From Methanotrichaceae archaeon (lineage in GTDB: Archaea > Halobacteriota > Methanosarcinia > Methanotrichales > Methanotrichaceae): a stretch of 64,000 bases of DNA. A model generated the notes under the pieces. That model saw only the letters and a list, made by a program, of their open reading frames with translations, had not been told where the DNA came from and searched no databases. Position numbers and translations under genes: made by a program. The first letter of the stretch is position 1. Each line of letters starts with the position of its first letter. The stretch lies in NCBI GenBank assembly GCA_013178225.1, contig JABLXE010000002.1, positions 124,001 through 188,000 of the forward strand, read 5' to 3'. Shown one piece after another: positions 60,156 through 64,000 of this stretch.

Positions 60156-60608
60156 ATGACTGAAGAGAAGGGCAAGGCGCTGCTGGTGATGGGCTGTCCG
60201 GAGGTTCCCGTGCAGACGGGAATCGTCATTTACCTGGCGGATAAGCTGCAGAAGGCCGGCTATCAGGTGACGGTGGCCGGAACCAATGCCGCGCAAAAGC
60301 TCATTCGGGTCTCGGACCCGGAAGAACACTACATCAAGGACCTGGCTGATCTGGATAGCTGCATCGCCGACCTGGCGGAGAAGAGGCGCGATTTCGACCT
60401 GTGCTTTGTGTTCATGCACAACGATTCCGGCATGACCTACGGGGCCACCTTCAGCGTTTTATCCAGGGCCCGGCTCTATGCCCTGGTCTTCGGCAAAAAT
60501 GCGGAAGCTCTGGCCGAGACCATCGAGTATCCGGCAGAGAAGATCGTGGCCAAGGCGGTGCACAATCCCATGCCGCTCAAGAACAAGATCGACCGGGTGA
60601 TCCTATGA
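60156..60608 (+). CDS. DUF1890-family methanogen protein
   Basis: 150 residues with an N-terminal KALLVMGCPEVPVQTGIVIYLADKL segment and an alpha/beta pattern resembling a Rossmann-like sheet (YQVTVAGTNAAQKLI; LCFVFMHNDSGMTYGATFSVL). This matches the DUF1890 group, which I know as restricted to methanogens and without a defined role. The stop overlaps the start of DUF1894 in ATGA, so the two act as a unit. Their place between E1-like and MoaD genes is suggestive of cofactor or sulfur work. Confidence 0.8.
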   Translation: MTEEKGKALLVMGCPEVPVQTGIVIYLADKLQKAGYQVTVAGTNAAQKLIRVSDPEEHYIKDLADLDSCIADLAEKRRDFDLCFVFMHNDSGMTYGATFSVLSRARLYALVFGKNAEALAETIEYPAEKIVAKAVHNPMPLKNKIDRVIL

Positions 60609-60961
60609 GCTGTATTGAGCAGCTGAAATACAAGCTGATCTTGGAGCGGACCTCCTTCAAAGAGGCCCGCGAGTATGTGGAGAAAAATGCGGACGAGGTG
60701 TACTACGTCGATCCCGGCTACAAGATCTTCAAGGAATACTATATCATCGGCGTGCCGCCGGTGGCTCTGGGTGTCAAGGGCCGCGAGCTGCTCTTTCCTT
60801 ACGTTAAGCCCTGCCACGGCACCTTCCTGATGGCTGTGGAGTCAGAAGAGGAGATCGAGAGGCTGCGCAAGAGCAAGAAGTCCCGGCCTTCCGAGAAAAA
60901 GAAGACCTCCCCGTCCCCAGATGCCGCTCCGGCCAGCTTTCAGGATATGTGGAAGAGATGA
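60605..60961 (+). CDS. DUF1894-family methanogen protein
   Basis: 118 residues. It starts MSCIEQLKYKLILERTSFKE, contains EYYIIGVPPVALGVKGREL and LFPYVKPCHGTFLMAVESEEE, and ends in a polar, Lys/Ser/Pro-rich tail. This matches the DUF1894 group found next to DUF1890 in methanogens. Cys residues at 3 and in KPCHG are candidates for metal or sulfur chemistry. Its start overlaps the DUF1890 stop (ATGA); MoaD begins eight bases after its stop. Confidence 0.8.
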   Translation: MSCIEQLKYKLILERTSFKEAREYVEKNADEVYYVDPGYKIFKEYYIIGVPPVALGVKGRELLFPYVKPCHGTFLMAVESEEEIERLRKSKKSRPSEKKKTSPSPDAAPASFQDMWKR

Positions 60962-60968
60962 TGCTTCG

Positions 60969-61244
60969 ATGAAGATCAAGGTCCGGGCCTTTGCCAGCTT
61001 CCGGGAGATGCTGGGGTCAGAACTGGAGCTGGATCTCCCGGATGAGTCCTCGGTCCAAGAACTTTTGGATGCCCTGGCCTCTCTTAACCCTCGTTTCTGC
61101 TCCGAGGCCTTTGACCGCTCAGGGCTTCTCAAGGACTATGTCCTGTTGATGAAAAACCGGAAGCGTCTGGACCGGGACAGCATGAATCAGGCGCTGGAAG
61201 ATGGAGACGAGGTCGCCGTCTTTCCGCCCGTGTCCGGGGGCTGA
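60969..61244 (+). CDS. moaD: MoaD-type sulfur carrier
   Basis: 91 residues ending in the diglycine PPVSGG. The ubiquitin-like pattern is clear: KVRAFASFREMLGSELELDL, SSVQELLDALASLNPRF and ALEDGDEVAVFPPVSGG. It forms molybdopterin synthase with MoaE and carries the sulfur. The ATG at 60969 begins the domain; the longer frame overlaps DUF1894. MoaE starts five bases after its stop. Molybdopterin or its tungsten form is needed for formylmethanofuran dehydrogenase. Confidence 0.93.
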   Translation: MKIKVRAFASFREMLGSELELDLPDESSVQELLDALASLNPRFCSEAFDRSGLLKDYVLLMKNRKRLDRDSMNQALEDGDEVAVFPPVSGG

Positions 61245-61248
61245 GACA

Positions 61249-61641
61249 TTGATTGAGATCACCGAAGACGACTTTTGCCCGCAAGAGATAATCGAGCGGG
61301 CCAAGAGCACCGCGGCAGGTGCAGTGGTTACGTTTCTTGGGACCGTCAGGGATGACGGCCTCCGGGAGATGGTGGTGGAGGCCTATCCTGAGGCGGCTTT
61401 GGCCGAGCTGGACAAAATATGCAACGAGGCTGCCGATCGCTTCGGACTGACTTCCGTTTACATCATTCACCGCCTGGGCCGCCTGGCAGTGGGCGACAAC
61501 ATAGTGCTGATCGTGGTCTCGGCCGCTCACCGCAGGGAAGCTTTCGGGGGGTGCAGTTTCATCCTGGAGGAGCTGAAAAGCCGGGTGCCGATCTGGAAGA
61601 AGGAGATCTTCGATGGGGGAGAACGGTGGGTGGGCACATGA
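61249..61641 (+). CDS. moaE: Molybdopterin synthase catalytic subunit
   Basis: 130 residues from a TTG start just after moaD. MoaE inserts two sulfurs into precursor Z. The family blocks are complete: GAVVTFLGTVRDD (about 24-36), VYIIHRLGRLAVGDNIVLIVV and AHRREAFGGCSFILEELKSRVPIWKKE with the catalytic Lys. The longer upstream frame would overlap moaD. The stop overlaps the cutA start (ATGA). Confidence 0.94.
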   Translation: MIEITEDDFCPQEIIERAKSTAAGAVVTFLGTVRDDGLREMVVEAYPEAALAELDKICNEAADRFGLTSVYIIHRLGRLAVGDNIVLIVVSAAHRREAFGGCSFILEELKSRVPIWKKEIFDGGERWVGT

Positions 61642-61949
61642 GCCGGTTGGTTTTAGTGCTGTGCACTGCGCCTCCGGGCGGCTCCGAGAATATTGCGAAA
61701 GCGGTGGTAGAAGAGCGGCTGGCGGCTTGCGTGAACGTCTGTCCGGTCAGATCCTATTACACCTGGCAGGAGACGCTTTGCAGGGATGCCGAGGAGCTGA
61801 TGATCATCAAGACCGAAGAGCGCATGGTCGAGCAGCTCAGCAGGCGAATAAAGGAACTGCACAGCTATGAGCTGCCGGAGATCGTGATTCTGCCCGTTGT
61901 CGGAGGTGATCCCGGCTATCTGCAGTGGCTGAGCCGGTCAGTAGGTTAA
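61638..61949 (+). CDS. cutA: CutA divalent-cation tolerance protein
   Basis: 103 residues, the typical length for the trimeric CutA fold. LVLVLCTAPPGGSENIAKAVVEERLAACVNV opens the protein; YYTWQETLCRDAEELMIIKT and HSYELPEIVILPVVGGDPGYLQWL close it. CutA binds copper in vitro, but its biological role is debated. The overlap with moaE suggests a role linked to metal or molybdopterin metabolism. Confidence 0.95.
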   Translation: MSRLVLVLCTAPPGGSENIAKAVVEERLAACVNVCPVRSYYTWQETLCRDAEELMIIKTEERMVEQLSRRIKELHSYELPEIVILPVVGGDPGYLQWLSRSVG

Positions 61950-61979
61950 TGATATATCTTCACAAATCCTCTATAAAAT

Positions 61980-62327
61980 ATGGCCCGAGAGCTGAGCGAC
62001 AGAGACCGGCAGATCTTGATGAAGCTGGTGCCGGAGCTGGAAGAGCTGATCTCCAAGGGTATCGAGCTGGAATACCGCAATATTCTCCCTCCGGTTGCCA
62101 ACCATCACTCCCGAGATGAGAACGACTTCGAACGTCGTCTTTCCGCCCTGTCGGACGAAGATATGAGGTACCTGGCCGATCTGGTGCTGGAAGGAACGGA
62201 GAGCACCGGCTGTCTTTACCCTGAGTTCGCAGAGGTGTTCTTTGCGCTGGCAGCAACGCGCCTCTCATCCGATGTTGCCGATAGGCTGCGCGAGGCCTAC
62301 GAATCGGGCCTGGGGTGCGAAGTATAA
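61980..62327 (+). CDS. Small helical protein of unknown function, paralogue B
   Basis: 115 residues, all-helical by pattern: LSDRDRQILMKLVPELEELI, DFERRLSALSDEDMRYLADLVLEG and RLSSDVADRLREAYE. It shares this layout with the protein at 47353. The Cys in TGCLYPEF matches CLLCIAP of the other in place. TATA-like TATAAAATA lies directly before the ATG, so a leaderless transcript is possible. It follows cutA by 30 bp. Function unknown. Confidence 0.75.
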   Translation: MARELSDRDRQILMKLVPELEELISKGIELEYRNILPPVANHHSRDENDFERRLSALSDEDMRYLADLVLEGTESTGCLYPEFAEVFFALAATRLSSDVADRLREAYESGLGCEV

Positions 62328-62404
62328 GGATCGCCCCCGTCCGGACTCTTCGCTCCTGGATCTTCCGGCAGATATCAGACCTGGGTTATTGCCAGAGGCA
62401 TCAA

Positions 62405-63220
62405 ATGACCGTTACACGCATTCCGGGATGCAAACGCTCCCCAGAGCTCTGCATCGATGACGGCGGGAAAAATCGCCTTCCTGTCGTCTTCGTCCATTCT
62501 CTGGGAGGAACGTTCTCTCAGTGGTCGGCGCAGCTGGCGGAGCTGAGAAAAAGCAGACGGGCCCTGGCCCTGGATCTGCGCGGGCACGGCTGCTCAGGGA
62601 TCCCCGAGGACGGAGATTTCTCAATTACCTCCCTCTCCGAAGATGTAGGCTCTGCAGTCGATCATCTGAATATTGACCGCTACATATTGGTGGGGCACAG
62701 CCTGGGCGGGAGCGTGGCCCTGGCGAACGCCGGCTCTCATCCCAATCGAGTGGCCGGGCTGCTGCTGGTCGATCCCTCCGGAGATGCCCGGCAGGTTCCA
62801 AAAGAGCAGATGAGACCATTTCTGGCCGCTCTGGAGTCTGATTCCTATCGTCCGGTATTGGAGGAGTATTACCGCGGAATTCTGGAGAATTCGCAGCCTG
62901 CCGTGAGACAGAAGGTCCTGGCCGACCTTTTTGCCACGCCTCCTCAGGCAGTGATCGCAGCCTTCAGGGCGCTCACGCTGTTTGATCCGCTTCCGCCGCT
63001 GCAGAGCTTTTCCGGACCGAAGCTGTCGGTGCTGACCCCCTACAACGATGCGCCCTTCAGCCTTCATAAGATATATCCGGAGCTTCCTTTCGTCCTGGTG
63101 ACCGGCACCAGCCACTGGCTGCACATGGACCGTCCCCAGGAGTTCAACCGCATACTTGACGATTTCCTGAAGGATGTCGAGCGGAGCCAAGGCTCGAAGG
63201 TCGAAGGGCCGATCAGGTGA
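62405..63220 (+). CDS. Alpha/beta hydrolase
   Basis: 271 residues of the alpha/beta hydrolase fold. The oxyanion strand is PVVFVHSLGGTFSQW near residue 27, the nucleophile elbow is VGHSLGGSVALANAG (about 97-111, Ser nucleophile), the Asp is near LTPYNDAPFS and the His is in GTSHWLHMDRP (about 241). The real start is probably MTVTRIPG at 62405; the frame extends 30 codons upstream into the preceding gene. The substrate cannot be inferred. Confidence 0.88.
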   Translation: MTVTRIPGCKRSPELCIDDGGKNRLPVVFVHSLGGTFSQWSAQLAELRKSRRALALDLRGHGCSGIPEDGDFSITSLSEDVGSAVDHLNIDRYILVGHSLGGSVALANAGSHPNRVAGLLLVDPSGDARQVPKEQMRPFLAALESDSYRPVLEEYYRGILENSQPAVRQKVLADLFATPPQAVIAAFRALTLFDPLPPLQSFSGPKLSVLTPYNDAPFSLHKIYPELPFVLVTGTSHWLHMDRPQEFNRILDDFLKDVERSQGSKVEGPIR

Positions 63221-63226
63221 AGGAGC

Positions 63227-63670
63227 ATGGACGAGAATCCCGAAAGCTGCATATTCTGCCAGATCGTGGCCGGTCGGGCCGGCGCTCACATAGTGCAGGA
63301 GGACCAGCATTCTCTGGCCATATTGGACATTCAGCCCCTGGCACAAGGGCACTGTCTGGTTATACCAAAAAGGCATGTACCCTGGTGGCACGACCTATCC
63401 GAGGAAGAGACGGATAGCCTGTTTCGGGTGGCGAGGAAGACTGCAGGAATGATCATGAAGGCTTTCTCCCCGGACTTCGTGTGCATGTATGCCCGCGGAA
63501 GGAGGGTCCCTCACACTCACATCTTTTTGGTCCCGACCACCAAGGGCGATCCCCTGGACAGATACTTCAATGCCCTGGAGGGCTTTCAGGAGGCAGCTCT
63601 GCCGCTGATGGCGCTGCGGGACGGGGTTGTGATGAAAGAGACGGAAAAGAAGCTTCGGGAGACGAAATGA
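63227..63670 (+). CDS. HIT-family nucleotide-binding protein
   Basis: 147 residues. The N-terminal zinc-type CIFCQIVAGRAGAHIV is followed by the HIT core with QGHCLVIPKRHV and the motif RVPHTHIFLVP. In the usual His-x-His-x-His signature the third His is Phe here; the middle, catalytic His remains. HIT proteins hydrolyse or transfer nucleotides. AAGGAG lies just before the ATG. Its stop overlaps the next start (ATGA). Confidence 0.9.
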   Translation: MDENPESCIFCQIVAGRAGAHIVQEDQHSLAILDIQPLAQGHCLVIPKRHVPWWHDLSEEETDSLFRVARKTAGMIMKAFSPDFVCMYARGRRVPHTHIFLVPTTKGDPLDRYFNALEGFQEAALPLMALRDGVVMKETEKKLRETK

Positions 63671-64000
63671 CCTCATTCGGCTTCATCGGCACCGGGCACC
63701 TGGGCAGCATGCTGGTGAGAAAGTTCGTACAGATGGAAGCCGTGGACTCTGGGGACATTCTGGCCAGCAACCGGACGCCGGAGAAGGCTGACCGGTTGGC
63801 TCAGGTGACAAACATCCGCATCTCGACGAACCGGACGGTGGCGGAGCTTTCCGACGTCATTTTCATCTGCGTCCGGCCGCTGGAGGTCGCAGATGTCCTA
63901 AAAGAGCTGGAATTTTTGCTCACACCTGAAAAGCTGCTGATCTCGGTTGCGGGCGACGTCTCTTTGAAGGCGCTGCGAGAGCTGTGCAGTTCCCGCGTGG
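63667..64000 (+). CDS. Pyrroline-5-carboxylate reductase-like dehydrogenase (partial, 3' end outside window)
   Basis: 111 codons visible. The N-terminal dinucleotide-binding motif SFGFIGTGHLGSMLVRKFV is followed by SDVIFICVRPLEVADVL and KLLISVAGDVSLKALREL, as in ProC and related NADP-binding proteins. The usual role is the last step of proline synthesis, but related oxidoreductases share this N-terminal part. The start overlaps the HIT stop by four bases. The catalytic C-terminus lies outside the window. Confidence 0.8.
   Translation, partial: MTSFGFIGTGHLGSMLVRKFVQMEAVDSGDILASNRTPEKADRLAQVTNIRISTNRTVAELSDVIFICVRPLEVADVLKELEFLLTPEKLLISVAGDVSLKALRELCSSRV

Noticed and set aside
1-64000. CRISPR arrays, insertion sequences, prophage genes or integrase attachment sites.
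   Set aside because: I saw no regularly spaced repeats, transposase or integrase genes, or phage structural genes. The tRNA genes are not followed by repeated tRNA ends.

Overview
The window comes from an aceticlastic methanogenic archaeon, most likely Methanothrix (formerly Methanosaeta). The genes that point there are archaeal S6e and eIF5A, two-subunit archaeal PheRS, a class I CCA-adding enzyme, the aspartate-semialdehyde-type shikimate aldolase, an NrpR-like regulator, the YcaO/TfuA pair that thioamidates methyl-coenzyme M reductase, methanogen-restricted DUF1890 and DUF1894 proteins, an MTH865-like protein and a large set of cell-envelope proteins. Genus is inferred from gene content and envelope type; no search was run.

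Layout. 1-1.6 kb: ribB (cut by the left edge) and an AmmeMemoRadiSam radical SAM enzyme. 1.7-5.3 kb: three exported proteins with PGF-CTERM sorting tails, including a duplicated-domain S-layer protein; upstream of it is an 18-bp perfect palindrome. 6-14 kb: HDAC-like deacetylase, an ilvD-thpR-cca operon on the minus strand, a Na+/solute symporter coupled to a geranylgeranyl reductase, S6e and an NrpR-like regulator. 15.3-15.6 kb: tRNA-Gln(TTG) and tRNA-Glu(TTC). 16-21.3 kb: five exported sheath-like proteins, two of them almost identical, with long structured 5' leaders. 21.4-30 kb: iron-sulfur flavoprotein, tRNA-Ser(GCT), CBS protein, pheST, TPR protein, aldolase and a metzincin-type protease. 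30-37.9 kb: membrane protein, two SIMPL proteins, ADP-ribosylglycohydrolase, the run argC-CBS-argJ-argH and a 46-residue membrane peptide. 38-40.8 kb: agmatinase and eIF5A, which meet in hypusine/polyamine metabolism, plus an aminotransferase. 40.9-47 kb: a sulfur-transfer region (YcaO, TfuA, MoaD-like carrier, NadA, SufS, LarE, Cys-rich HTH regulator). 47.2-50.4 kb: small unknown proteins in part within an AT-rich patch, an ArsR-like regulator and an MTH865-like protein. 50.7-59.2 kb: a 1.8-kaa surface protein and two smaller paralogues that share a repeated helical domain. 59.4-64 kb: E1-like enzyme, DUF1890, DUF1894, MoaD, MoaE, CutA, a small paralogous protein, hydrolase, HIT protein and a ProC-like dehydrogenase cut by the right edge.

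Two themes stand out. First, about a third of the window is cell surface: S-layer, sheath-like proteins and a repeat family built on the motif SFEDLLRRQ, which I do not recognise from any described system. Second, two clusters carry paired sulfur-carrier components (YcaO-TfuA-MoaD and E1-DUF1890-DUF1894-MoaD-MoaE), with SufS and LarE between them. They may form one sulfur-delivery network serving molybdopterin, thioamidation of Mcr, or both.
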